64,000 bases of DNA, from contig JAJDTU010000001.1 of assembly GCA_022826965.1 (NCBI GenBank), positions 310,001-374,000 of the forward strand. The letters run 5' to 3'. The position numbers and the translations under genes were made by a program. Below, one piece after another: positions 1-8,463 of this stretch (positions are counted from its first letter, which is position 1; the number at the start of each line of letters is the position of its first letter). Under the pieces are notes generated by a model that did no database searches, had not been told where the DNA came from, and saw only the letters and a list, made by a program, of their open reading frames with translations. Source of the stretch: Dehalococcoidia bacterium. GTDB taxonomy: Bacteria > Chloroflexota > Dehalococcoidia > Bin125.

Positions 1-17
1 CTGAAGCGAGGTGGACG

Positions 18-2060
18 TCAATCCGTGCGATACAGATGGCGAACATCCCACAGGCCGTACAGCGTCGGCGTCGTGTTGCCGAACACGTTTCGCACCGCCG
101 ACAGCCGCTCGGCGTGTGATGTGTAGATCAGCGGCAGGTTCTCGGCCACGAGCTCCTGGGCCCGGTGGTACAGCTCAACCCGCAACTCGCGATCCAACTC
201 CTGGCTGGCGCGGACGTAGAGGTCGTCAAGCTCCGCCTCCCAGTCCGTCGCCGGCTCTGCCTGATTCGGGTACCAGAGGTGCAGATTCTCCGAGCTGTGC
301 CACAGCACGATCCCGCCGTACGGGTCGGGGCCGCCGGTGAAGCCGATCACGATCGCGTCCCAGTCGTACGTGGCGGTGAGCTGCCCAACCAGTACCCCGA
401 AATCGACAACCTGAAACTCCACATTCAGGCCGATCTCGGTCATGCCCTGATGAATGATCTCCGTGACCTGTTCGCGAACCTCGTTGCCCTCGTTGGTCGC
501 CATCGTGAAGGCGATCTCGTTGCCGCCGTCGTCCTCGCGGTAGCCGTTGCCGTCCCGGTCGGTCCAGCCGAGTTCATCGAGGATGGCGCTCGCGCGATCC
601 AGGTCGTACTCGTAGGTCGCGACGTCCGGATTGTGGAATCCACCGGCAGCCGGACTGATCGGCGACCACTGCGGATAGCCAAGTCCGTGCTGAACCTGCT
701 CGATGATCGCGTCTTTGTCGACGACGTGCGCCACGGCGCGCCGGAACTCCAGGTTGCCGAACCAGTGCAGCTTCTCCTCCGAGACGTACGCCTCGCCGGA
801 GTCCGGGTTCACGCCCTGATTCTGATTGAATGTCAGGAACGTCGAGCCGAAGTTAGGTCCGCGGCGGTGAATCGTGAAGTTCTCTGCCTCCTGGAGCGGT
901 TCCAGGTCCGCGTACTCGCGGCCGAGGACTCCATGCACGTCGGCCACGCCTTCGCGAAACGCCTGGAGCTCGCTTTCCAGGTCGGGTACGACCACCTGGA
1001 CGATCCGGTCGAGGTAGGGCAGGTGGTTGCCCTCCGCGTCGGTCTTCCAGTAGTCGGGATTGCGGCGGAACACGACGCGCTCTCCGGCGATGTACTGGTC
1101 GATCAGGAACGGACCGGTGCCGATGATCTCGGCCGGATCAGTGCTCAGGTCCCAGACCTCGTTGAACGTGCCCGCGTCGACGTACGGCTGCAGGATGTGC
1201 TGCGGATAGATCGCCGTCGCCATTGAGCGCAGGAACGGCGCGAACGAGACGGGCAGCACGAACTGAACGGTGTAGTCGTCAATCGCCTCGACCGTCATCG
1301 GGGCGATCTGCCACTCGCCGTTCTCGTCCAGCAGGCGGAAGTTGAATGCGGCGCGAGTAGAGGTTGGGATGTCCGCGTTGTAGATGATCTGGTTGAATGT
1401 GAACTCGACATCGCGGGCCGTGAACGGCTCGCCGTCGTGCCAGCGGACATCGCGGCGCAGGTAGAAGGTCCAGGCCAAGCCGTCGGCAGACACATCCCAT
1501 GACTCGGCCAGGTTCGGTTCCGGCTCGCCGCTGAGCCAGGAGACGTCGGTCAGGCCTTCAAACAGGTAACCAAGCACGCCCGACGACCCGGCATCGTTGG
1601 CCAGCGCGAGGTTGAAGGTCAGCGGTTCCGAAATCGTGGCGAACGTCAGCTCGCCGCCAAACTCGCCGATCTCGTACTCGAACGCATCGGCGCTGGCCCT
1701 GAGCAGCGAGACAGTGTCGCCTCGGCGTTCCTCAACCGGCTGATCCGCCTCGGCCTCCTGAACCGCCTCTGCTTCCTCCGCCTCCTGCGCCTCCTCGACT
1801 TCCTGCATGTCCTCCGCTTGCTGATCCTGCTGATCGTCCTGGACCTGCTGAGCCTGCTGGGCCTGTTGCTCAGCCTCAGCTTCCTGAGGTTCCTCGACGT
1901 CTTCAGTGCTCGACTGTGTCGCGTCCTGGTCAGCACGATCCTGCTGTGCGGCCCTCGGTTCCGGCGTCTCGGGAATGTCATCGCCACAGCCGACCACCAA
2001 CACCGCCGCCAGCAGCAATGCCAGCAATCCTCCGAGCCGCCAGGTACGTATCACGGTCAT
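18..2060 (-). CDS. ABC transporter peptide-type solute-binding lipoprotein (SBP_bac_5)
   Basis: Extracellular substrate-binding component of a Dpp/Opp-type ABC importer, 680 residues. The start at 2060 is chosen because it gives a compact lipoprotein signal (Arg, hydrophobic stretch, lipobox VVGC with Cys25) and has a GGAG-like site just upstream; the frame stays open further upstream but that part is Arg-rich and signal-less. After Cys25 comes a long acidic, Gln/Glu-rich linker (about residues 30-125), then the family-5 fold with typical stretches such as LAESWDVSADGLAWTF and RAVAHVVDKD. No permease or ATPase partner is visible on this side, so the substrate cannot be named. Divergent from the enoyl-CoA hydratase gene. 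Confidence 0.9.
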   Translation of the reverse strand: MTVIRTWRLGGLLALLLAAVLVVGCGDDIPETPEPRAAQQDRADQDATQSSTEDVEEPQEAEAEQQAQQAQQVQDDQQDQQAEDMQEVEEAQEAEEAEAVQEAEADQPVEERRGDTVSLLRASADAFEYEIGEFGGELTFATISEPLTFNLALANDAGSSGVLGYLFEGLTDVSWLSGEPEPNLAESWDVSADGLAWTFYLRRDVRWHDGEPFTARDVEFTFNQIIYNADIPTSTRAAFNFRLLDENGEWQIAPMTVEAIDDYTVQFVLPVSFAPFLRSMATAIYPQHILQPYVDAGTFNEVWDLSTDPAEIIGTGPFLIDQYIAGERVVFRRNPDYWKTDAEGNHLPYLDRIVQVVVPDLESELQAFREGVADVHGVLGREYADLEPLQEAENFTIHRRGPNFGSTFLTFNQNQGVNPDSGEAYVSEEKLHWFGNLEFRRAVAHVVDKDAIIEQVQHGLGYPQWSPISPAAGGFHNPDVATYEYDLDRASAILDELGWTDRDGNGYREDDGGNEIAFTMATNEGNEVREQVTEIIHQGMTEIGLNVEFQVVDFGVLVGQLTATYDWDAIVIGFTGGPDPYGGIVLWHSSENLHLWYPNQAEPATDWEAELDDLYVRASQELDRELRVELYHRAQELVAENLPLIYTSHAERLSAVRNVFGNTTPTLYGLWDVRHLYRTD

Positions 2061-2223
2061 ACTCCGTCTGTTGGCAAATTTGAACCAAGCGTACCAGCGG
2101 ACCGGCGGCACTCGGAGGCGTCTCAAACCCGTCCGGCGCCGCACGGGGAGCGCGCGCGTGCCGGCTCGAGAGCGTCGGATACGATTGGAACGACCTGCAA
2201 CACCACCCCCTGGAGACCAACCC

Positions 2224-3114
2224 ATGTCCCTCCCCACCTTCGAGAACGTCCTGCTCGAGCGGACCGGCACCGACGACCGCATCGGCGTCCTCACCCTCAA
2301 CCGGCCGGAGAAGATGAACGCGCTCTCGCAGGAGCTGATCTACGACTTCCGCGACGCCTGCGAACACTTCGAAGCCGACGACGACGTGCGCGTGATCATC
2401 GTCAAGGGCGCCGGCCGCACCTTCTCGGCCGGCTACGATCTGACCCCCGCCGGCGGTTACGGCGCGGACGCCGTCCACCGCCGTTTCCGCACCGTCGACG
2501 ATGACGGCAACCGCCTGATCATGGGTATCCGCGGCGGCATGGCCCGCGTCACCGACATCTGGCTCTACTTCTGGAACATGCAGAAGATCACGATCGCCCA
2601 GCTCCACGGCTACGCGATCGCCGGCGGCTTCGAGCTCTCGATGATGGCCGACCTCGTCGTCGCGGCTGAGGACACGCAGATCGGCCATCCCGGCCTACGC
2701 TTCGCCGGCTCGCGCACCTCGGCGATCCTGCCTCTGCTGACCAACATGCGCAAGGCCAAGGAGCTCTTCTACACCGGCGACCCGATCCGCGCGACCGAGG
2801 CGGCCGAACTCAACCTGATCAACTACGCCGTCCCGCCCGACGAGCTCGAAGAGAAGACGACGGCGCTGGCCGAGCGGGTCTCGAACCTGCCCGCCGACCA
2901 CCTGGCCCAGCTCAAGGTCCACGTCAATCGCTTCTACGAGAACATGGGCATCTACTCGTCGCTGCGGAGCAGCACCGACCTCGACGCGGTCGGCACCTTC
3001 ACCAGCCAGCACTACGAGTGGTCCCGCCGCATGCGAGACGAAGGCCTCAAGGGAGCCCTCGCCTGGAGAGACGGCCCCTTCGGCGACTACTCCCAGGCCC
3101 CCCGCAACCGCTAG
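2224..3114 (+). CDS. Enoyl-CoA hydratase/isomerase family protein
   Basis: A 296-residue crotonase-fold protein. The start at 2224 matches the normal family N-terminus (MSLPTFENVLLERT); the open frame upstream is non-homologous. Visible motifs are the first oxyanion-hole segment FSAGYDL (67-73) and the second, AIAGGFELSMMADLV (about 121-135), which includes a possible catalytic Glu. Family members hydrate or isomerise enoyl-CoA esters in beta-oxidation-like pathways; the exact substrate cannot be read from sequence. The DUF429 gene starts 3 bases after its stop, but that gene has lower GC and looks unrelated. Confidence 0.9.
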   Translation: MSLPTFENVLLERTGTDDRIGVLTLNRPEKMNALSQELIYDFRDACEHFEADDDVRVIIVKGAGRTFSAGYDLTPAGGYGADAVHRRFRTVDDDGNRLIMGIRGGMARVTDIWLYFWNMQKITIAQLHGYAIAGGFELSMMADLVVAAEDTQIGHPGLRFAGSRTSAILPLLTNMRKAKELFYTGDPIRATEAAELNLINYAVPPDELEEKTTALAERVSNLPADHLAQLKVHVNRFYENMGIYSSLRSSTDLDAVGTFTSQHYEWSRRMRDEGLKGALAWRDGPFGDYSQAPRNR

Positions 3115-3117
3115 GGA

Positions 3118-4143
3118 ATGCCCACATTCATCGGCCTCGACCTCGCCTGGGTCAGCAAGAACCAGAGCGGCATCTGCTGGCTAGAGGGCGACTCGAAGGA
3201 GAATCTGCGTTGCACCCGGCTAGACGTGAGGCCTCGACACACTGAGAGCCTCGCCAACGAGATCGCATCCATTGACGACCAAGTCCTCGTCACGATTGAT
3301 GCGCCAGTCCGCTATACGCCCGAACGCTGGTCTGAGCGAGCGCTCAACAGCCGATTCAATCGCTACAAGGCGGGCGCACATTCAGCACATGCCGCATGGA
3401 AGAATGGCTACCGAGCCGGCATCGACCTCGGCAATGCGCTTGAGTCTCGGGGCTTCACTTGTGATCCCTTTGAGCTGCTGCGCGGCGAACGACCAAAGCG
3501 CTCTGCAGTTGAGGTCTACCCGCATACGATCCATGTACGCCTCTTCGGCCTGGATGAACGGCTGCCGTACAAGAGACGCGGCAATGATCGCCCGGTCGAG
3601 TTTCGCCAGCGAGTGTTCCAGCGCTATCAGCGCTACCTGACTGAGCTCATCGGACGCGAGGCTCCAGGAGTGCTCGATAGTGCGGAGATTCGTCGTTTGC
3701 TCGACCCCGAGAATGTGAAGCAGCGCACTACGCATGTTGAGCTGAACTGGATCGACGACGCACTGGACGGCGTCACTTGCGCCATGTCTGCTTGGATGAT
3801 GTGGAACGAGCCAGAGCGTTGGGAAGGAATCGGCGACCAGAACGGCTGCATCGTGGTTCCGAGAGATCTCGAATGGTCAAAGCCTGACGGTCCTCGGCGT
3901 CAACCAAGGCTCGTCAACGAGGCTCCACCCTCATACCGAGCCAAGATCTATCCGAGAGAGCAACGTCCGGCGCATTCGCAGGATCCGAACTGGTCGGTTC
4001 AACAGACCAAGGACGGACTGGACATTCAGATCACCAGCCCGAACGACGATTCAGGATGGAAAATCCGGGTCAGACTTGAGGGCGATGATCTGTCGCGTGT
4101 GGTCACCGTCGTGGAACGCCTGGAAGAGGGGCCAGGCCATTGA
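3118..4143 (+). CDS. DUF429 family protein (putative RNase H-fold nuclease)
   Basis: A 341-residue protein starting with the DUF429 signature MPTFIGLDLAW, followed by TIDAPVRY (around residue 60), both likely parts of an RNase H-like acidic active site. A central SAVEVYPH segment and a later DDALDGVTCAMSAW segment also fit the family. The biochemical role of DUF429 is not established; the nuclease assignment rests on fold predictions for the family. The ATG is 3 bp after the enoyl-CoA hydratase stop. Base composition is lower in GC than the neighbours, which suggests later acquisition. The 3' end overlaps the convergent DinB gene by 93 bp, a long overlap. Confidence 0.8.
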   Translation: MPTFIGLDLAWVSKNQSGICWLEGDSKENLRCTRLDVRPRHTESLANEIASIDDQVLVTIDAPVRYTPERWSERALNSRFNRYKAGAHSAHAAWKNGYRAGIDLGNALESRGFTCDPFELLRGERPKRSAVEVYPHTIHVRLFGLDERLPYKRRGNDRPVEFRQRVFQRYQRYLTELIGREAPGVLDSAEIRRLLDPENVKQRTTHVELNWIDDALDGVTCAMSAWMMWNEPERWEGIGDQNGCIVVPRDLEWSKPDGPRRQPRLVNEAPPSYRAKIYPREQRPAHSQDPNWSVQQTKDGLDIQITSPNDDSGWKIRVRLEGDDLSRVVTVVERLEEGPGH

Positions 4144-4596
4144 GGGCAGGTCTCCGAAGAAGGCGTGCGGGACCGTCGTCAGGTGATCGACATCCTCCGG
4201 CAACGCGTTGCCGACGCTCAGCAACCGCTCACTCACCGACGTGACCTGCAGGCGCAGATCATCAACGTCCGACGCCGGCGCCGTGATCTGACCAGGCGGT
4301 CCCTTGACCACCGTCTTCCCGTTCGCCGTCGCCGCGATGATCTCCGCGATGTTCGGCGACGCCGTGATCACATGCCGCATCACCTCTGCGATGCTCCACG
4401 TCGACTCGTCCTCGGCGTCCATCGGGCCCGGCGTCCAATCAGCCTGTTCCTGCGTCACGCCCTGAATCGCGTCGATGAGCGCGAACCGGGCGTTGGCCAT
4501 GCGCAGCCAGATCTCGTCCCACGCCAAGGTCCGAGCCCCGTCGATGAACTCCGCGCGCATCCGCTCGCGGAAGTCTTGACTGCGGAAGTCGGCCAT
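4051..4596 (-). CDS. DinB-like domain protein
   Basis: A 181-residue four-helix DinB/DUF664-type protein. Features are an N-terminal helix with repeated hydrophobic heptads, the segment TWSIAEVMRHVITASPNIAEII (a His in the metal-ligand region) and a C-terminal FQAFHDGDHTRQI whose histidines could complete a metal site. These proteins are often thiol-dependent transferases or of unknown function. A strong Shine-Dalgarno (GGAGAT) precedes the ATG at 4596. It lies 24 bp downstream of the LLM oxidoreductase on the same strand and is probably co-transcribed with it. Confidence 0.75.
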   Translation of the reverse strand: MADFRSQDFRERMRAEFIDGARTLAWDEIWLRMANARFALIDAIQGVTQEQADWTPGPMDAEDESTWSIAEVMRHVITASPNIAEIIAATANGKTVVKGPPGQITAPASDVDDLRLQVTSVSERLLSVGNALPEDVDHLTTVPHAFFGDLPSMAWPLFQAFHDGDHTRQIIALKSDPDFPS

Positions 4597-4620
4597 CGCC
4601 GGAATCTCCTCTCAACCAGC

Positions 4621-5532
4621 TCAGCGGAACTCCGGGGCGATCTCCTCGATGAAGCGGTCCATCTGCTCGGTTCTCTGGAAGGCGTTCGAGCCGAGCGTGA
4701 AGTCGGGCAGGATGATCTCGTCGACTCCGGCGTCGATGTAGGCCTGCACCGTCTGTTTGATCTTGTCGTTCGATCCGCCCAGGACCGGTCGACCGCTTGC
4801 CCAGGCAGGTTCAAGGATCTCCTCGTTCTCGGTCATCATCAGCAGCATGCAGGCTGAACGCTCGATCTCGGCCGGGTCTCGGCCGACATCGGCGCAGTGC
4901 GCGTCGAGCACCGACTGCTTGTGAATCAATGTCTCCGGCGTGCCCCAGACGTTCCACTCGTTGGCGTACTGCGCCGTGATCCGCAGGGTGCGCTTCTCGC
5001 CCCCACCGCCGATCATCAGCGGCAGCGGGGTCTGGATCGGCTTGGGTTCCAGCGGCGCGTCGACGAGCTGGTAGTGCTCGCCGGTGAAGTTGGTCTTCTC
5101 GTAGCGGAACATCTCGGTGATGAGCTGGCAAGCCTCCTCGAATCGGTCCATGCGCTCCTTGAGCGTGCCGAAGTGGATGCCGTAGGCATGGTGTTCGTTC
5201 TCCTGCCAGGCGGCGCCCAGCCCGAGGATGAAGCGGCCGCCCGAGATGATGTCGATCTGCGCCGCCATCTTCGCGGTGACCGTCGGGTGCCGGTACGTGT
5301 TACCCGAGACCATGTGTCCCAGCTTGACCCGCGGGATGCGCGAGGCGAAGGCGGCCAGGGTCGTCCACGATTCGTGCACCAGTTCATCCGAGGCGTCCTC
5401 GCCCACCGGCTTGTTGGGCATGAAGTGGTCGGCGAACCAGACCCGGTCCCAGCCGGTGCGTTCCGCGTGTCTGGCGACGGTCAAGACTTCGGCCCAGGGA
5501 TTGGAGGCGCCGGCCCAGAATCCGAAACGCAT
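4621..5532 (-). CDS. LLM class F420-dependent oxidoreductase
   Basis: A 303-residue luciferase-like monooxygenase-fold protein (TIM barrel). Start MRFGFWAGASNPWAEVLTVARHAE, then the classical GWDRVWFADHF, the ISGGRFILGLGAAWQENEHHAYG block (about 97-121) and PLMIGGGGEKRTLR (about 172-185) that lines the flavin/F420 pocket. Family members reduce or oxidise substrates with F420 or FMN; the substrate is not predictable. First gene of a two-gene unit with the DinB protein. No F420-synthesis gene lies in this window, so cofactor preference is inferred from family resemblance only. Confidence 0.88.
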   Translation of the reverse strand: MRFGFWAGASNPWAEVLTVARHAERTGWDRVWFADHFMPNKPVGEDASDELVHESWTTLAAFASRIPRVKLGHMVSGNTYRHPTVTAKMAAQIDIISGGRFILGLGAAWQENEHHAYGIHFGTLKERMDRFEEACQLITEMFRYEKTNFTGEHYQLVDAPLEPKPIQTPLPLMIGGGGEKRTLRITAQYANEWNVWGTPETLIHKQSVLDAHCADVGRDPAEIERSACMLLMMTENEEILEPAWASGRPVLGGSNDKIKQTVQAYIDAGVDEIILPDFTLGSNAFQRTEQMDRFIEEIAPEFR

Positions 5533-5655
5533 GATGACTGTTCCTTCGATTGTCTACCTGTTGTGGCGGCAGGCTAGCGAACGTCGCGGTTAACAGGATC
5601 GCAACCGATAGATCGGTTCCGTCGATAGACTGCCCACGAGTGGAGGAGGACTGCC

Positions 5656-6336
5656 GTGTCGCGCACCGTGTTGGTCGTCGAGGACGAGAGACCGCTGGCA
5701 GAGACGCTGCGCTTCAATCTGGAGATGGAAGGCTACCGAGTCCGTACCGCCGAAGACGGCGTCGAGGGACTTTCGATGGCCCGCGCGCTGCAACCCGATC
5801 TCGTCCTGCTCGATCTGATGCTCCCGCGTCTCGACGGCCTCGACGTGCTGCGCGGCATCCGCGAGCACTCCCAGGCCCCGGTCCTGCTCCTGACCGCCCG
5901 CACCTCCGAAGCCGACCGTGTCAGAGGACTCGACCTCGGCGCCGACGACTACATCACCAAGCCGTTCTCGCTGGCCGAACTCAAGGCCCGCGTCCGCGTC
6001 CACCTGCGGCGCAAGCAGGACGTCACGGTCGAGGAGCGCGAGCTCGAGTTCGGAGAGTTCAAGCTCGACCTCAACCGCCGTCTGCTCAGCAGAGACGGCG
6101 AGCCGATCGCCCTGCGACCCAAGGAGTACGAGCTGCTCGCCTACCTCGCCCAGCGCGACGGCCGCGCCTTCACCCGGGACCAACTACTCAACGATGTCTG
6201 GGACATCTCCTTCGCCGGCGGCACACGAACCGTCGACGTCCACGTACGCTGGTTGCGGAAGAAGATCGAGAAGCCTGAAGGTCCGCCGCGCCACCTGATC
6301 ACGGTGCGGGGAGCGGGGTATCGATTCGAGCGCTAG
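5656..6336 (+). CDS. phoB: Phosphate-regulon-type response regulator (PhoB/OmpR family)
   Basis: A 226-residue OmpR/PhoB-type regulator. The receiver domain covers about residues 1-120 with the acidic pocket VVEDE (7-11), phospho-acceptor Asp53 in LLDLMLP, the LTAR Thr switch and the ITKPF Lys. The C-terminal winged helix includes LRPKEYELLAYLAQ and TVDVHVRWLRKKIE. It starts at GTG 5656 behind a very strong GGAGGAGGA site at 5642-5650. The histidine kinase follows 2 bp later and the pst genes lie downstream, so PhoB is the likely role. A TTAAC motif at 5590 with GCAAC 11 bp on may be a weak Pho half-site for autoregulation. Confidence 0.88.
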   Translation: MSRTVLVVEDERPLAETLRFNLEMEGYRVRTAEDGVEGLSMARALQPDLVLLDLMLPRLDGLDVLRGIREHSQAPVLLLTARTSEADRVRGLDLGADDYITKPFSLAELKARVRVHLRRKQDVTVEERELEFGEFKLDLNRRLLSRDGEPIALRPKEYELLAYLAQRDGRAFTRDQLLNDVWDISFAGGTRTVDVHVRWLRKKIEKPEGPPRHLITVRGAGYRFER

Positions 6337-6338
6337 CC

Positions 6339-7607
6339 GTGCGTACGGTCGCTGTCGGTGTCGCTGGACTCCTCCTCGGGGTCGGGCTGCTCGCCTCTGA
6401 ACTGACGATCACCGGCGGCGCGATCGCCCTGGCAGTCGGCGTCGGATTGTGCGCTCTCGGACTGATCTCCGCCGCCCGTGCAGCGGCCGATCTGCGCGAC
6501 CAATCGGCGAGCCAGTCGCTGACCGCCGAACGATTGCAGGACGAACTCTCGGCCCGGACCGCCGAGCGCGACCAGCTCGAGCGCGCCCTCGCCTCCACCG
6601 GCGACATGGTGATCGCGCTCGACTCCGACGCCAGGATCCAATACCTCAATCCCGCCGCCGAACTCACTCTGCGCTCCGGCGAACGCGAGATGATTGGCTC
6701 GCCGCTGCTCGAAGCGGTCGAGGATCCGGACCTGTACGGCGCGGTGCGAATGGCGATCGACGAGGGCACGCCCGCCGTACTGGTCGTCCTGCGAGCCGAG
6801 AGACGTTTCCGCACCGTGGTTGCGCCGGTCTCGGCGCTCGCCCAGTCCGGACCCTGGTCCGTCGTCCTCGCCATGCACGACCTCTCCGATCTCTACGAGG
6901 CCGAGATCGCACGCCGCGATTTCTTCATCAACGCCTCGCACGAGTTGCGCACCCCGCTCTCCTCGATCTCCGCCGCCGCAGAGACGTTGGAAGTGGTCAG
7001 CAAGCCGAAAGACTCGGAGCGCTTTCGGGCGATCATCCAGTCCGAGGCTGAGCGCATGAGCCAACTGGTCGAGGAGATGCTCGCCCTCGCGCGGCTCGAA
7101 TCGGGCCTGACCGAGCCGGAGATGGAAGTGGTCGGGATGGAATCGCTGCTCCTCGACGCCGTCGAGAGCATCCGGCCGCAGGCCGAGCGCGAAGGCCTCC
7201 TGCTCAGCTACGCAGGATTGAACGGCGGGCCGGAGACGATGATCATGGCCGACCCCGAGTTGGTCGAACGCGCCGTCCTCAACCTCTTGCACAACGCCGT
7301 CAAGTTCACCGATCAAGGCGGCAGGATCGAGGTGCTGTGCGAGGTCGGCGACGAGTCCGATCCTGCTCCGATGGTCTGGATCCGAGTCCGTGACACCGGC
7401 ATCGGGATCGAGCCCGCCGATCAGGCGCGCATCTTCCAGCGCTTCTACCGGGTCGACCGCGCCAGGCAGTCCGGCGGCGGAACGGGTCTCGGCCTCGCCG
7501 TCGTGCGGCATATCGCTGAGGTGCATGGCGGCGCGGTCTCCGTCGAGAGCGCGCCCGGCGCGGGCTCGACCTTCGGCTTCAGTGTGCCGCTCGCGCAACA
7601 GAGCTGA
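6339..7607 (+). CDS. phoR: Phosphate-regulon-type sensor histidine kinase (PhoR-like)
   Basis: A 422-residue membrane histidine kinase. Two hydrophobic segments occupy about residues 3-45 with almost no periplasmic loop, as in PhoR. A PAS domain follows (about 80-185), then HisKA with the H-box FFINASHELRTPLSSI (phospho-acceptor near His201) and the HATPase domain with N-box NLLHNAVKF, G1 DTGIGI and G2 GGGTGLGLAV. It starts at GTG 6339, 2 bp after phoB. The short periplasmic region fits sensing through the Pst transporter and PhoU, both encoded downstream. Confidence 0.87.
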   Translation: MRTVAVGVAGLLLGVGLLASELTITGGAIALAVGVGLCALGLISAARAAADLRDQSASQSLTAERLQDELSARTAERDQLERALASTGDMVIALDSDARIQYLNPAAELTLRSGEREMIGSPLLEAVEDPDLYGAVRMAIDEGTPAVLVVLRAERRFRTVVAPVSALAQSGPWSVVLAMHDLSDLYEAEIARRDFFINASHELRTPLSSISAAAETLEVVSKPKDSERFRAIIQSEAERMSQLVEEMLALARLESGLTEPEMEVVGMESLLLDAVESIRPQAEREGLLLSYAGLNGGPETMIMADPELVERAVLNLLHNAVKFTDQGGRIEVLCEVGDESDPAPMVWIRVRDTGIGIEPADQARIFQRFYRVDRARQSGGGTGLGLAVVRHIAEVHGGAVSVESAPGAGSTFGFSVPLAQQS

Positions 7608-7827
7608 ACTCGGTCTGTGGGCAGGATCGACCGCTGTCGTCGTGGCGCGAAGAGACGGCACCCTGTCATCGTCGTTGCTTCTACGGCACCCAACGTGGCG
7701 GATCTTTGTGGCTGCCGAGATATGCATACGCCCATAGGCAGACTGCATAGAGGGGCGTTCCCCCTGATGACCACCGCGGATGCGCAAGCAATGACCGCTG
7801 CGTGCGTACACCTCAGGGCAGCATCAG

Positions 7828-8061
7828 TCACCCTTCCCGTTTTTTGTCTAGTCTTTGAACCCACCAGATGATTGGGAAACTCACCGCCGAGATCGGCCAG
7901 AACAGGGTCCCGGCGAACCAGAACACGAGAGTGAGCGAGAGGCTCCAAGTGAGGCGGTCGCGTAAGAGCGCCGTCAGGCCGATCCCGAGGACTAGCATTC
8001 CGACCCCGTACGCGACGAAGAAGTGCTCGACCGACAACTGCAGGATTCCGAGGTCAACCAC
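7828..8061 (-). CDS. Small two-helix membrane protein, unknown
   Basis: A 77-residue protein with two hydrophobic helices (about residues 15-33 and 42-66) and a basic C-terminus (RLDKKREG), compatible with a small inner-membrane protein. GTG start at 8061 with only a weak Shine-Dalgarno. No family recognised. It sits alone on the minus strand between phoR and pstS. Clear membrane topology and ORF integrity support it, but a chance ORF cannot be excluded. Confidence 0.5.
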   Translation of the reverse strand: MVDLGILQLSVEHFFVAYGVGMLVLGIGLTALLRDRLTWSLSLTLVFWFAGTLFWPISAVSFPIIWWVQRLDKKREG

Positions 8062-8463
8062 GCTACACCGAGTTGTCGCCGGGCTCTCGACGAGTTCGAT
8101 TCTCGACTTTGATGCTTGTCTGAGCTATGGCGGGCGTGTCGCCGTAGTCGTCGCGCGCCTCCAATTCCAACGGCGTTGACCTGCCCATTGTGAGCGCCTC
8201 CATGATGTGATTCCCAATCGATCAAACCGTATATGACAGAGAGCAGCGCTGCGGCCAGCTAAAGCGTCGCGATGGCGCGCGGGAACGAGCATCAGAAGCG
8301 AATCCAATAACGCCTCTTTAACTCACCGTTATCCGCACGGTTAACGCGCACGCTCCGTATTCGGGAATGCTGTGCATCGCGTACTGAGGCGAGCGCTCAG
8401 GATGGGCGCGCCGCAGCGGGTCGCTCCGGCATCTCGAAATGCCGGGCACCGAGCGAGAGGAGC
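8062..8463. other. Intergenic region upstream of pstS
   Basis: About 400 bp without a convincing gene. It is AT-richer than the neighbours, especially around 8210-8350, and carries the Pho-box-like array described separately. The pstS start follows. Nothing else recognised. Confidence 0.6.
8307..8345 (+). promoter_or_regulatory. Pho-box-like direct-repeat array
   Basis: Four pentamers with near-helical spacing: ATAAC at 8307, TTAAC at 8318, TTATC at 8329 and TTAAC at 8341, giving intervals of 11, 11 and 12 bp. Direct repeats of TTAAC/TTCACC type every 11 bp are the known binding sites of PhoB/PhoP-family regulators. The array lies about 120-160 bp upstream of pstS and downstream of phoB-phoR, so it is the likely activator site for the pst genes. 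The assignment is inference from spacing and context. Confidence 0.6.
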
